Counted from the first letter of the stretch, positions 8,536 to 17,972 are shown. The stretch: DNA of 64,000 nucleotides from Emcibacter sp. (GCA_021647465.1 JAKIUQ010000006.1:62001-126000), one strand, 5' to 3'. A program made the numbers and translations. Notes: a model not told the origin generated them from the letters alone.

Positions 8536-10680
8536 TTGATCAGACAATATGAACTCGTGGAACGGGTCAAGGAATATGATCCGAATATTGATGAAAATAT
8601 GTTGAATCGGGCCTATGTTTTTTCAATGAAAGTCCATGGAAAACAGGTACGCGCCAGCGGTGATGCGTATTTTTCCCACCCGCTTGAAGTGGCGGGAATT
8701 CTGACGAATATGAAAATGGATTGCGACACGATCGTGACAGCGTTGCTTCATGATACGATCGAAGATACCATCGCAACCCATGAACAGATAGAAGAATTAT
8801 TTGGCGTTGATGTTGCCAAGATGGTTGATGGCGTGACCAAATTGTCTGAGCTGACATATTCATCGGAAAGCGCGAAACAGGCTGATAATTTTCGTAAATT
8901 CCTGCTCGCCATGTCTCATGATATTCGGATATTACTGGTGAAGCTCGCCGACCGGCTTCATAATATGCGCACCCTTCACCATATCAAAAAACCAGAGAAA
9001 CGTCTTCGCATCGCCCGGGAGACGCTGGATATATACGCGCCTCTTGCGGAACGTATCGGGATGCAGGAAATCAAAGAAGAGCTGGAAGCTCTGGCCTTTC
9101 CCCATGTTTATCCAGAGGCTTATGAATCAATCACAAAACGCATGAAGCAGATCCATGCGAATACGGATGGTGTCAAAGATCTGGTCGTATCGGAACTTGA
9201 ACATCATTTGGCACAGGGCGGCATTGAAGCAGAGGTTCTTGGCCGTGAGAAGAAACTTTATTCTATCTGGCGGAAAATGACCTATCGCCATGTCAGTCTG
9301 GATGATCAGGCGGATATTATTGCTTTTCGTATTATTGTTGATGACGCGGAAACATGTTACCGCGCACTTGGCGTGGTGCATAGCCTATGGCAAGCGATAC
9401 CGGGATTGGTCAAAGATTATATATCTATGCCCAAACCCAATGGATATCAGTCCATTCATACGGCCGTCATTGGCCCCAAGAAAAAACGTATAGAGATACA
9501 GATAAGATCATCAGCCATGGATGCGATCGCAGAGAAGGGGGTGGCGGCTCATTGGCTCTATAAACAACATTCATCAGATCAGGAGGGCGAGCAATATAAG
9601 TGGCTCAAGGATCTTTTGGAAATTATGGAACATGCGGATAGTCCCGACGAATTTCTGGAACATACCAAGCTTGCCATGTATCAAAATCAGGTTTTTTGTT
9701 TTACGCCAAAAGGACAATTGGTTAATTTGCCGCAGGGGGCAACGGTGGTTGACTTTGCCTATGCCGTTCATACGGATGTGGGGGATTCATGTGTTGGCGG
9801 TAAGGTAAACGGCAACCCGGTGCAATTGCGCAGTCGTTTGGGCAACGGCGATCAGGTGGAAATCCTGCGATCAAAGGCGCAGCAACCTTCTCCGAACTGG
9901 CTTGGTTTTGTCATTACAGGGAAAGCCAAAGCCGCCATTCGCCGTTTCATAAGCCATAAGAAAAAGGATGAATATCAGGGGCTTGGCAAAAGATTGCTTG
10001 AGCGCGCCTTCCAGATAGAAGAGCGTGAACTGAATAATAAGGCATTGGAAATATGCGTTAAGAATATGCAGCTGCAGTCAATTCAGGAAATCTATGAATT
10101 AGTGGGCAAGGGTGAATTGTCGGATCGAAAAGTGCTGGAAACGATATATCCGGGTATTAAACTGAATAGTGCGCATAGCATATTGCCCGCAAAAATGGTC
10201 GATCAGAGCAGCAAAAGAGTCGGCGGTGACTCTATTCCTATCAAGGGGCTTATCCCCGGCCTTGCCGTTCATATGTCCGATTGCTGTCACCCGATTATGG
10301 GCGACCGCATCATTGGTATCGTTACCACCGGAAAAGGAATTATGGTTCATACCATAGATTGCGAATCGCTGGATGTTTATAGTGACACCCCCGAAGCATG
10401 GCTTGATCTGTCCTGGTTTCCTCTCGAAGATGAAAATTCCATTTTTGTCAGCCGTATTGAATTATTGTTGCAACATCTTCCCGGGGCGCTGGCGTCCGTT
10501 TTGACAGTGATTGCGCAAGAAAAGGGCAATATCAGCAATATTAAATTTATTGAACGCGCTCCTGAATTATTCAGGATTGCCCTTGATATTGAAGTTAGGG
10601 ATGTTAAACATCTAACCAGCATAATTGCGGCATTAAGAGTGAGCGAAAGCGTTAGTTCCGTTGAGCGTGCTTTCAGGTAA
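8536..10680 (+). CDS. rsh: Bifunctional (p)ppGpp synthetase/hydrolase (RelA/SpoT homolog)
   Basis: 714 aa long-form Rsh. Domains: HD hydrolase (HPLEVAGIL, LLHDTIEDT near residue 80), synthetase (GREKKLYSIWRKM and SMPKPNGYQSIHT near 300-330), TGS (CFTPKGQLVNLPQGATVVDFAYAVH near 395), a zinc-finger/helical region with SDCCHPIMGD near 585, and a C-terminal ACT domain. The intact HDTIED suggests active hydrolysis, as expected for the only Rsh of an alphaproteobacterium. The start is TTG at 8536 (MIRQYELVERVKEYDP fits the family); no in-frame ATG exists nearby. Confidence 0.96.
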   Translation: MIRQYELVERVKEYDPNIDENMLNRAYVFSMKVHGKQVRASGDAYFSHPLEVAGILTNMKMDCDTIVTALLHDTIEDTIATHEQIEELFGVDVAKMVDGVTKLSELTYSSESAKQADNFRKFLLAMSHDIRILLVKLADRLHNMRTLHHIKKPEKRLRIARETLDIYAPLAERIGMQEIKEELEALAFPHVYPEAYESITKRMKQIHANTDGVKDLVVSELEHHLAQGGIEAEVLGREKKLYSIWRKMTYRHVSLDDQADIIAFRIIVDDAETCYRALGVVHSLWQAIPGLVKDYISMPKPNGYQSIHTAVIGPKKKRIEIQIRSSAMDAIAEKGVAAHWLYKQHSSDQEGEQYKWLKDLLEIMEHADSPDEFLEHTKLAMYQNQVFCFTPKGQLVNLPQGATVVDFAYAVHTDVGDSCVGGKVNGNPVQLRSRLGNGDQVEILRSKAQQPSPNWLGFVITGKAKAAIRRFISHKKKDEYQGLGKRLLERAFQIEERELNNKALEICVKNMQLQSIQEIYELVGKGELSDRKVLETIYPGIKLNSAHSILPAKMVDQSSKRVGGDSIPIKGLIPGLAVHMSDCCHPIMGDRIIGIVTTGKGIMVHTIDCESLDVYSDTPEAWLDLSWFPLEDENSIFVSRIELLLQHLPGALASVLTVIAQEKGNISNIKFIERAPELFRIALDIEVRDVKHLTSIIAALRVSESVSSVERAFR

Positions 10681-10702
10681 TTTAAGACTAAAAGGTGATC
10701 AA

Positions 10703-11287
10703 ATGGACCGTGAAGAAGTTCTTGGGTATTTTAGAGATGCAGATGCTTTGTTAGAAGGGCATTTTATCCTTTCTTCCGGGCTGCATGCGGCCCGTTATTT
10801 GCAGTGCGCACGGGTCATGATGGATCCGGTGGTCGGCGCAAAATTATGCCGGGCGCTTGCCGACAAAATCAGGACAAATTTGAATGTTACGATAGATCTT
10901 GTTGTCTCGCCGGCCATGGGCGGGGTTGTGGTTGGTTATGAAATGGGCCGTCAATTGGGGGTTAAGGCGATCTTCACGGAAAGAGTTGGAGAGGGGCTAA
11001 TACTGCGGCGCGGGTTCGAGATACCGAAGAATGCCCGCGTTCTGATGGCGGAAGATATCGTGACCACGGGACTGTCATCCCGGGAATGTATCAAAGTCAT
11101 CAGGGAATATGGCGGGGATGTGGTTGCCGCCAGTTGCCTGATTGACCGCAGCAATGGCGCCGTTGATATTGGTGTGCCGCTGATATCACTGGCCGGACTT
11201 GAAATCGCGTCATATGAGGCAGATAATCTGCCAAAGGATCTGGCCGGAATTCCGGCCATTAAACCGGGCAGCAGGGGACTGAAATAA
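10703..11287 (+). CDS. pyrE: Orotate phosphoribosyltransferase
   Basis: 194 aa. Makes OMP from orotate and PRPP in pyrimidine synthesis. Seen: HFILSSGLHAARYLQCARVM, the substrate loop FTERVGEGLILRRGF, and the PRPP motif VLMAEDIVTTGLSS. ATG at 10703 has AGGTGA upstream; an in-frame extension back to 10661 would overlap rsh and is not supported. Follows rsh by 22 bp and is probably co-transcribed. Confidence 0.95.
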   Translation: MDREEVLGYFRDADALLEGHFILSSGLHAARYLQCARVMMDPVVGAKLCRALADKIRTNLNVTIDLVVSPAMGGVVVGYEMGRQLGVKAIFTERVGEGLILRRGFEIPKNARVLMAEDIVTTGLSSRECIKVIREYGGDVVAASCLIDRSNGAVDIGVPLISLAGLEIASYEADNLPKDLAGIPAIKPGSRGLK

Positions 11288-11333
11288 TTTTTTTCCCTAA
11301 AATAATATATTGAACCATTAAAGGAATGAAGAC

Positions 11334-11921
11334 CTGTTTAAACGCCGTAAAAAGAGACATATACTCGCGGCAAGCCGTGAATATATCTGGCCTTCCGCCG
11401 GTTGGGCGCGTGCGTCAAGTTATCTTCGGCACCGGCTTGCGCGTATTCCGGGAACGCCCTATGCGATTGCGGCGGGTTTTGCTTGTGGCGCGGCGGTATC
11501 CTTCACGCCTTTTTTGGGGTTTCATTTTTTATTGGCCGCTCTGTTTGCGTGGCTCATAGGGGCGAATATCCTAACCTCTGCCATGGGGACGATCATGGGT
11601 AACCCATGGACTTTCCCCATCATTCTGCCTGCCACATATTATGTGGGTTGCTGGTTGCTGGGGGTATCCGCTGCGGATGATTTTCTGGCACAAATTAATG
11701 ACACTTTGGGGCGGTATAGCTTAATGGAAATTTTGCGGTCTCCTTTGGATACCCTCGGGCCATTTTTGCAAGCCACCATCCTGCCGATGTTTATTGGCGG
11801 CTTGTTATTGGGGTCTGTTGTCTGGATTATTTTATATTGGGTTTTGGAAAAACTGGTGCGGGAATATAAGCATAAACGTTATTTGAAACGGGCCGCAGCC
11901 GTGAAGAGAAGGCGTGGGTGA
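11334..11921 (+). CDS. DUF2062 membrane protein with apparent CTG start
   Basis: 195 aa. The frame starting with CTG at 11334 gives LFKRRKKRHILAASREYIWPSAGW, then GTPYAIAAGFACGAAVSFTPFLGFHFLLAALFAWL, which matches DUF2062 proteins of this locus in related bacteria. The region 20 residues later is conserved (GNPWTFPIILPATYY) and two or three membrane segments follow. The frame is closed by TAA 9 bp before AGG; between that TAA and the conserved region no ATG, GTG or TTG gives the family N-terminus. AGGA lies 8 nt before CTG. The first in-frame ATG (11514) would cut away the conserved core. Function unknown. Confidence 0.85.
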   Translation: MFKRRKKRHILAASREYIWPSAGWARASSYLRHRLARIPGTPYAIAAGFACGAAVSFTPFLGFHFLLAALFAWLIGANILTSAMGTIMGNPWTFPIILPATYYVGCWLLGVSAADDFLAQINDTLGRYSLMEILRSPLDTLGPFLQATILPMFIGGLLLGSVVWIILYWVLEKLVREYKHKRYLKRAAAVKRRRG

Positions 11922-11922
11922 A

Positions 11923-12687
11923 ATGAAGATGCAAAAAATACGTTTGGGCGTGAATATTGATCATGTGGCCACTATCCGCAATGCGCGCGGCGGGGTTCAT
12001 CCTGATCCTGTCAGTGCCGCTCTGCTTGCTGAAAAGGCGGGGGCAGATGGTATCACGGCGCATTTGCGGGAAGACCGCCGCCATATTTCCGATCATGATA
12101 TTGACAGGTTGATGGAAAAATTGAGCGTGCCGCTTAATCTTGAAATGGCCGCTACGACTGAAATGCTTGATATCGCATTAAAGCATCGCCCCGCTTCGGC
12201 CTGTATTGTCCCGGAAAAACGTCAGGAACTTACGACGGAAGGCGGGCTTGACGTGGTGCGGGGCTATGATGATCTGATGCCTTTTGTGCTAAAATTACGA
12301 GAGGCTGATATCAGTGTGAGCCTGTTTATTGATCCGGACGAAGAACAGATCAGGGCTTCAAAAAATATTGGCGCGCATAAGGTGGAACTTCATACGGGAA
12401 CCTATGTCGATAAAACAGGTGATGCGCGTTTGGTAGAACTTGAAAGATTGCGGCGCGGCGCAGCGCTCTGCGAAACGCTTGACCTTGAAGTGCATGCGGG
12501 GCATGGCCTGAATTATGAAACCGTTCAGGCCATTGCGGAAATTCCCCAATTTACGGAATTAAACATCGGTCATTTTCTAATCGGGGAGGCAATTTTTATT
12601 GGCCTTGCGGAAACTATGGGTAAAATGAAAAGCCTTATGGATCTTGGCCGAAAAAATGTGGACCATAAAAATAGGGAACAGGAATGA
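11923..12687 (+). CDS. pdxJ: Pyridoxine 5'-phosphate synthase
   Basis: 254 aa. Condenses 1-deoxyxylulose 5-phosphate with 3-amino-2-oxopropyl phosphate to form PNP. Seen: LGVNIDHVATIRNARGG, the GADGITAHLREDRRHI strand, LNLEMAAT, ELHTGTY and VHAGHGLNY. The start is either ATG 11923 (1 bp after the DUF2062 stop) or ATG 11929; the second has the better spacing to GGGTGA. Overlaps acpS by four bases (ATGA). Confidence 0.95.
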   Translation: MKMQKIRLGVNIDHVATIRNARGGVHPDPVSAALLAEKAGADGITAHLREDRRHISDHDIDRLMEKLSVPLNLEMAATTEMLDIALKHRPASACIVPEKRQELTTEGGLDVVRGYDDLMPFVLKLREADISVSLFIDPDEEQIRASKNIGAHKVELHTGTYVDKTGDARLVELERLRRGAALCETLDLEVHAGHGLNYETVQAIAEIPQFTELNIGHFLIGEAIFIGLAETMGKMKSLMDLGRKNVDHKNREQE

Positions 12688-13106
12688 TGCGGGTCATTGG
12701 TTTAGGTAATGATCTGGTGAATATTGATCGGATTGATCGCTCTATCACGAAATTCGGCCAACGTTTTATCGATAGAATTTTCACAGAAATCGAGCAGGAT
12801 TATTGCAATGGAAAAGCGGCCCGTGTGTCAAATTATGCCAAGCGGTTTGCCGCGAAGGAAGCCTGCGCAAAAGCTCTCGGAACAGGCTTTGCCAAGGGTG
12901 TTTTCTGGCGGGATGTCGGCGTTGAAAGGCACATATCCGGAAAACCGCATTTCCGGCTGACAGGCGGGGCATTGAATAGGTTGCTGGAAATAACGCCGGA
13001 TGGAATGGCGGCGCAGGTTGATCTCACTCTGACGGATGATTATCCCTGGGCGCAGGCGGTTGTACTTATTACCGCTATTCCATTGCAATTGGTTGAAAAA
13101 CAGTAG
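12684..13106 (+). CDS. acpS: Holo-[acyl-carrier-protein] synthase
   Basis: 140 aa. Attaches 4'-phosphopantetheine to ACP. Seen: IGLGNDLVNIDRI with the Mg-binding Asp at residue 9, and FAAKEACAKALGTGF with the catalytic Glu. Length is typical. ATG overlaps the pdxJ stop (ATGATG), so translation is coupled. Precedes lepB as in many Alphaproteobacteria. Confidence 0.94.
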   Translation: MMRVIGLGNDLVNIDRIDRSITKFGQRFIDRIFTEIEQDYCNGKAARVSNYAKRFAAKEACAKALGTGFAKGVFWRDVGVERHISGKPHFRLTGGALNRLLEITPDGMAAQVDLTLTDDYPWAQAVVLITAIPLQLVEKQ

Positions 13107-13173
13107 GAATTATCTTACTTATGAGATAAAGCATCAGGACTTGAATAAAAAACACGGATAGTGAACGGATTAT

Positions 13174-13959
13174 ATGTCTGAAATAAAGAATGAAGAAGCC
13201 CTCAAAGCCTCGGCCAAGCCGGAAGAAAAAGAAGAAAGCTGGATCAGTGTTCTGCTTTGGGCGTTGATCATTGCCCTTATTTTCAGGACATTTTTTTTCC
13301 AGCCGTTTAAAATACCGTCAAAATCAATGATGGATAATCTTCTGATCGGGGATTATCTTTTGGTGTCAAAAATGTCTTATGGCTATAGCCACCATTCATT
13401 TCCTTTCAGCCCGAACATCTTTTCCGGGCGCTTTTTTGAAAGCCCGGTAGAGCGCGGGGATGTGGTGGTTTTCCGGCTGCCGCGTGATCCAACTATATAT
13501 TATATTAAACGCATTGTCGGCATTCCGGGGGATACCATTCAAATGCGTAAAAGCCGCCTTTATCTGAATGGAACTATTGTGCCGCGAGAATATGTCGGCG
13601 ATTTTAAAATTATAAATGAATATGGTCAGGAAGAAACATACCCGAAATATAAGGAAACCCTGCCCGGCGGAAAATCTTATATGACCTTGGATGAAGGCTG
13701 GAAAATAGGCGGACAAGGCGATGACACAGATGTCTTCTTAGTCCCGGAAGGCCATTATTTCGCCATGGGGGATAACCGTGATAATTCGCAGGACAGCCGC
13801 TGGAAAAGAAGTGAAGGCGTGGGCTATGTGCCATCGGAAAACATCGTTGGCCGGGCAGAAGTCATCTGGGTGTCATTTGACAATAACGCCCGCCTGTGGG
13901 AATTTTGGAAATGGTTTCCTGAGCAACGCAGGGAACGTATGTTCACAGGCATTAAATAA
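13174..13959 (+). CDS. lepB: Signal peptidase I
   Basis: 261 aa inner-membrane protease that removes Sec signal peptides. One membrane anchor at about residues 24-43 (ISVLLWALIIALIFRTFFF), then box B with the nucleophile Ser (IPSKSMMDNLLIGDYLLV), box D with the general-base Lys (YYIKRIVGIPGD), and box E GDNRDNSQDSR. The N-terminus is charged and cytoplasmic. Followed at 1 bp by rnc. Confidence 0.95.
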   Translation: MSEIKNEEALKASAKPEEKEESWISVLLWALIIALIFRTFFFQPFKIPSKSMMDNLLIGDYLLVSKMSYGYSHHSFPFSPNIFSGRFFESPVERGDVVVFRLPRDPTIYYIKRIVGIPGDTIQMRKSRLYLNGTIVPREYVGDFKIINEYGQEETYPKYKETLPGGKSYMTLDEGWKIGGQGDDTDVFLVPEGHYFAMGDNRDNSQDSRWKRSEGVGYVPSENIVGRAEVIWVSFDNNARLWEFWKWFPEQRRERMFTGIK

Positions 13960-13960
13960 G

Positions 13961-14674
13961 ATGACCGTATCACCCCAACCAGATATTACCGGTGCCTTAG
14001 GCCAATATGCGCCGCTGTATAAAATCTTGGGCTACAGATTTAAAAATGCAGCACTCTTGCGCGAGGCCCTGACTCACCCAAGCCTTGAGGGCGGGAAGCA
14101 GTATCAGCGACTTGAATTTGTCGGGGACCGTGTCGTGGGGTTGGTCATTGCCGAATGGCTGTTTGAATATTATCCCAAAATAGATGAGGGCGGGCTGGCA
14201 AGCCGTCATACTAATCTGGTTCGCAAAGAAACGTTGGCCGAAGTTGCTGTCTCAATGAATTTGCCTGAATATATACATATGGCAAAAAGCACGCAGGATA
14301 ATGGCGGACGGCAAAAAGCCACAATTCTGGCTGATGTTTGTGAAGCGATTATTGGCGCGGTACATCAGGATGGTGGCTATGAAAATGTCCGAAGATTAGT
14401 CCGCAAGTTCTGGAAACCATATATTTCCCATGATACCGTCGCCAGAAGGGACGCAAAAACCAGACTTCAGGAATGGGTTCAGGCCCGTCAAATCCCCACG
14501 CCGGCCTATAATGTTATTGAACGCACAGGCCCCGCCCATGAGCCTTATTTTACCATTGAAGCCTGCGTTATGAATATGACGCCTGAATTCGGCAAAGGCA
14601 AATCCAAAAGAGAGGCCGAGCAAGTCGCGGCCCAAAAACTTTTAAAACGATTAGAAAGTGAAAATAAACGTTGA
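13961..14674 (+). CDS. rnc: Ribonuclease III
   Basis: 237 aa. Cleaves double-stranded RNA in rRNA and mRNA processing. Seen: LTHPSLEGG, signature QRLEFVGDRVVGL with catalytic Glu and Asp, second acidic pair in LADVCEAIIGA, and a C-terminal dsRNA-binding domain ending KSKREAEQVAAQKLLKRL. ATG at 13961 directly follows the lepB stop; a longer in-frame extension into lepB is ignored. Its TGA overlaps the era start. Confidence 0.95.
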   Translation: MTVSPQPDITGALGQYAPLYKILGYRFKNAALLREALTHPSLEGGKQYQRLEFVGDRVVGLVIAEWLFEYYPKIDEGGLASRHTNLVRKETLAEVAVSMNLPEYIHMAKSTQDNGGRQKATILADVCEAIIGAVHQDGGYENVRRLVRKFWKPYISHDTVARRDAKTRLQEWVQARQIPTPAYNVIERTGPAHEPYFTIEACVMNMTPEFGKGKSKREAEQVAAQKLLKRLESENKR

Positions 14675-15585
14675 GTAACGTGACAGAAAATAATCAAAGC
14701 CATTGTGGATTTGTTGCCCTGCTCGGCGCGCCGAATGCAGGTAAATCGACCCTGATGAACGCGCTGGTCGGCAGCAAGATTTCCATTGTAACCCATAAGG
14801 TGCAAACGACCCGTACCCGCTTTATCGGCATTGCCCTTCATAAAGAAAGTCAAATGATCTTTGTGGACACGCCGGGGATTTTTGCGCCCAAGAAAAGACT
14901 GGAGCGGGCGATGGTATCTGCGGCCTGGACCGGGGCCAGTGATGCGGATGTGGTGGTGTTGCTTGTGGATGCAGAGCGACGCATTGATGAGAATACCCGC
15001 CGTATTATTGATGGTTTGAAAGAATCAGGCCAAAAGGTGATTCTGGCCATTAACAAGATTGACGCCATTCGGCGGGATAGTTTGCTTAGCCTGACAGAGG
15101 AATTGAACGCGGCGGGTAATTTCTCCGATACATTGATGATATCTGCGCTCAAAGGGGACGGCCTGGAAGATTTGAAAAATATGATCAGCATGCGCCTGCC
15201 AAAAGGCCCCTGGTTATATCCCGAAGACCAGATGACCGACATTACGGAACGTATGCTCGCCGCAGAGGTCACCCGTGAGAAATTCTTCCTGCGGCTTCAT
15301 GAAGAACTGCCCTACGCCGCCACGGTAGAAACCGAAAACTGGCAGGAAAAGAAAGACGGCAGCGTGCGCATAGAGCAGATCATCTATGTGGAACGGGAAA
15401 CTCAAAAGGCCATCGTGATCGGCAAGGGCGGCCGCAGCCTGAAAGAAATTGGTAAAATGGCCCGCGAGGAACTGGAAGAAATGCTGGGCCGCCGGGTTCA
15501 TCTGTTCATCTTTGTCAAGGTCAGAAAAAACTGGTCCGACGATAAAGAGCGTTACGATAACATGGGGCTGGACTGGGTCGAATAA
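14671..15585 (+). CDS. era: GTPase Era
   Basis: 304 aa. Ribosome-associated GTPase needed for 16S maturation. Seen: G1 LGAPNAGKST, G3 DTPGIF, G4 NKIDAI, and a C-terminal KH domain with AIVIGKGGRSLKEIG. TTG at 14671 overlaps the rnc stop; GTG at 14680 is an alternative. Neither has a strong ribosome site, consistent with translational coupling to rnc. Confidence 0.95.
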   Translation: MSNVTENNQSHCGFVALLGAPNAGKSTLMNALVGSKISIVTHKVQTTRTRFIGIALHKESQMIFVDTPGIFAPKKRLERAMVSAAWTGASDADVVVLLVDAERRIDENTRRIIDGLKESGQKVILAINKIDAIRRDSLLSLTEELNAAGNFSDTLMISALKGDGLEDLKNMISMRLPKGPWLYPEDQMTDITERMLAAEVTREKFFLRLHEELPYAATVETENWQEKKDGSVRIEQIIYVERETQKAIVIGKGGRSLKEIGKMAREELEEMLGRRVHLFIFVKVRKNWSDDKERYDNMGLDWVE

Positions 15586-15611
15586 TCTTCGCTATTAAAG
15601 GTGATCATAAA

Positions 15612-15830
15612 TTGAATGAAAATTTTAAATTAAAATCCACTGTGACCTGCCCCAATTGCGCCCGTCGGTCTGTAGAGACAATGCCGACGGACGCCTGTGT
15701 TTTTTTTTATGAATGCGCGGGCTGCGGGATATTGCTTAAACCACTGGCCGGGGATTGTTGTGTATTCTGCTCTTATGGTGATGTCCCGTGTCCACCTATT
15801 CAGGCGGGTGATGAGGCTTGCTGCCCTTAA
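15612..15830 (+). CDS. GDCCVxC domain small cysteine protein
   Basis: 72 aa with nine cysteines. Seen: a CPNC pair near residue 13, ETMPTDAC, an ECAGCG pair, then GDCCVFCSYGDVPCPPIQ. This is the family named for GDCCVxC; some members carry selenocysteine at one of these sites, but here all codons are ordinary TGC/TGT. Probably binds a metal or is redox active; the role is unknown. Starts with TTG at 15612 behind AGGTGA. Its stop overlaps that of the convergent rocD gene (shared TTAA). Confidence 0.85.
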   Translation: MNENFKLKSTVTCPNCARRSVETMPTDACVFFYECAGCGILLKPLAGDCCVFCSYGDVPCPPIQAGDEACCP

Positions 15831-17032
15831 TTCTGTAAAACAGCGGCAATATGTTCAACCATCCAGTCGATCTGTTCATTTTCGATAATCAGGGGCGGGG
15901 CAAGGCGGATCACATGTTCGTGGGTTTCTTTGCATAGAATTCCCCGTTTCATCAAGGCCTCGCAATAGCTGCGCGCGCCGCCCAATGAGTGATCAAGTTC
16001 TATTCCGATAAACAGACCTTTGCCACGAATTTCGAAAATTTTATTGGTTTTAATCTCCTGAAGCTTGCGCATCAGGTAAGCGCCAACGATCTGTGAGCGC
16101 TCAGCCAGTCTCTCCTCTTCGATCACATTCAGCGCGGCGAGGCCAATGGCGGCTCCGAGGGGGTTTCCGCCAAAAGTACTGCCGTGAATGCCGGGGGTAA
16201 AAACATTCATCACTTCATTAGAGGCAAGGATGGCAGATACGGGATAGACCCCGCCGCTAAGGGCTTTGCCGACGATCAGAATGTCGGGCACAGCATTTTT
16301 TTCATGCTGGAAACAAAATGTTTTTCCGGTACGGCCAAGGCCGGTCTGAATTTCATCCAGAACGAACAAAATATCATTTTTCTTGCAGATTTTTCGCGCG
16401 CTGGTCAGAAAGCCGTCACTTGGTATAATAATGCCGGCTTCCCCCTGAATTGGTTCCATGATCAGCGCTACCGTATTAGGGCCTATGGCCTCCTCCAGCG
16501 CGGGCAGGTCATCATAGTCAATGAGTTTAAATCCGGGCGTGAAAGGGCCGAAGTTTTTTCTATATTCGGGTTCTGAAGACATGCTGACGGCGGTGATGGT
16601 GCGGCCATGGAAATTATCACGTACCACAATGATTTCAGCCTTGTTATTTTCAACGCCCTTGACTTCATACCCCCATTTACGGGCAGCCTTGATGGCTGTT
16701 TCAACGGCCTCGGCCCCCGTATTCATGGGCAGGGCCTTGTCCATTTTTGCCATTTGGCATAGTTTTTCAAGAAACGGCCCCATTCTGTCATTATGAAAAG
16801 CCCGGGAGGTCAGGGTAATTTTCTGCGCCTGCTTTACCATTGCATCAATGATTTTGGGGTGGCAGTGGCCTTGATTGACAGCCGAATAAGCGCTGAGGCA
16901 ATCCAGATATTTATTGCCGTCTGTATCCCATACCCATATGCCTTCCCCTCTTTCTAAAACAAGGGGTAACGGGTTATAATTATGAGCGCTTCTGCGATCG
17001 GTTTGATCGATTATATCTGATTGATTTGTCAT
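15827..17032 (-). CDS. rocD: Ornithine aminotransferase
   Basis: 401 aa class III aminotransferase converting ornithine and 2-oxoglutarate to glutamate semialdehyde and glutamate. Seen: YNPLPLVLERGEGIWVWD, LPMNTGAEAVETAIK, VLDEIQTGLGRTGK with the PLP-contacting Asp, and VGKALSGGVYPVSA with the PLP Lys. The sequence fits OAT better than acetylornithine aminotransferase, supported by the adjacent arginase. Lies 4 bp downstream of rocF, so one operon. Confidence 0.93.
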   Translation of the reverse strand: MTNQSDIIDQTDRRSAHNYNPLPLVLERGEGIWVWDTDGNKYLDCLSAYSAVNQGHCHPKIIDAMVKQAQKITLTSRAFHNDRMGPFLEKLCQMAKMDKALPMNTGAEAVETAIKAARKWGYEVKGVENNKAEIIVVRDNFHGRTITAVSMSSEPEYRKNFGPFTPGFKLIDYDDLPALEEAIGPNTVALIMEPIQGEAGIIIPSDGFLTSARKICKKNDILFVLDEIQTGLGRTGKTFCFQHEKNAVPDILIVGKALSGGVYPVSAILASNEVMNVFTPGIHGSTFGGNPLGAAIGLAALNVIEEERLAERSQIVGAYLMRKLQEIKTNKIFEIRGKGLFIGIELDHSLGGARSYCEALMKRGILCKETHEHVIRLAPPLIIENEQIDWMVEHIAAVLQN

Positions 17033-17036
17033 ATTT

Positions 17037-17972
17037 TTACTTTTTCCGATCAGGAGAGTGAGGCGGGAAGATTTGCCGCCCGAAAAGGCTCGCGGTCAAA
17101 TCTATGGTCAATTTTGCCGTGCTGTTCTGGAAATCCAGAGCCGGATTTATTTCCATAAGGTCAAGGGAGATCATGCGCCCTGAATCATGGATCATTTCCA
17201 TACATAGCTGTGCCTCGCGATAGGTTAACCCGCCGGGAATTGTGGTGCCGACCCCCGGGGCAATGGTTGGGTCAAGGCTGTCCACATCAAAGCTGATATG
17301 TATATAGGCGTCTTTTTTTGCCACATCAGCCAGAATTTGCTGCATGGCCTCGCGCATGCCAATTTCATCAATGCGGCGCATGTCATAGACTGCGACACCG
17401 GAATCCAGAACAAGCTTTTTCTCGTGGATATCGACGGAACGAATGCCTACCTGATAAATGTCGGCGGCTTCGACCATGGGTATCTTATGCCCGATGGCGA
17501 GCAATTCCTGCGGACCATAACCCGCGGCAACAGCAACCGGCATCCCATGAATATTACCCGATGGGCTGGTATCACAGGTGTTAAAATCAGAATGGGCGTC
17601 AATCCAGATGATGCAAAGTTTTTTCTTCTGTTCAGCGCAAAAACGCGCCACAGCAGCGATGGAACCAATGGACATGGCATGGTCGCCGCCCAACATGATG
17701 GGCAGACTGCCCTCAGAGATTTCGTTGAAAATGGCGTCCTGTATATTTTGGCACCAGATGACATTCTCCCGCAGGTGACGATAGCCGCTTTTTGCCGCAG
17801 ATTCAGGGTTTTTAGGCCCGAACAGGTTGCCTGTATCTGTCACATTATGCCCCAATTTTGTCAGCATGCCGGCTATTCCTGCAACACGAAGTGCCTCTGG
17901 TCCCATCGTGGCCCCGCGGTCACCAGCACCTGTATCACTCGGTACGCCAATCAAAGATATATTTTTCGTCAT
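17037..17972 (-). CDS. rocF: Arginase
   Basis: 311 aa from ATG 17972. Hydrolyses arginine to ornithine and urea. Metal ligands are all visible: GGDHAMSIGS, WIDAHSDFNT, and SFDVDSLDPTIAPGVGT. Longer versions starting at 18017 add an unconserved tail; the family begins at MTKNISLIGVPSDTGAG. With rocD it makes an arginine-to-glutamate route. Divergent from an Lrp-type gene that probably controls it. Confidence 0.94.
   Translation of the reverse strand: MTKNISLIGVPSDTGAGDRGATMGPEALRVAGIAGMLTKLGHNVTDTGNLFGPKNPESAAKSGYRHLRENVIWCQNIQDAIFNEISEGSLPIMLGGDHAMSIGSIAAVARFCAEQKKKLCIIWIDAHSDFNTCDTSPSGNIHGMPVAVAAGYGPQELLAIGHKIPMVEAADIYQVGIRSVDIHEKKLVLDSGVAVYDMRRIDEIGMREAMQQILADVAKKDAYIHISFDVDSLDPTIAPGVGTTIPGGLTYREAQLCMEMIHDSGRMISLDLMEINPALDFQNSTAKLTIDLTASLFGRQIFPPHSPDRKK

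Noticed and set aside
13778..13960. Extended N-terminus of RNase III inside lepB
   Set aside because: Not conserved, and ATG 13961 gives the normal length.
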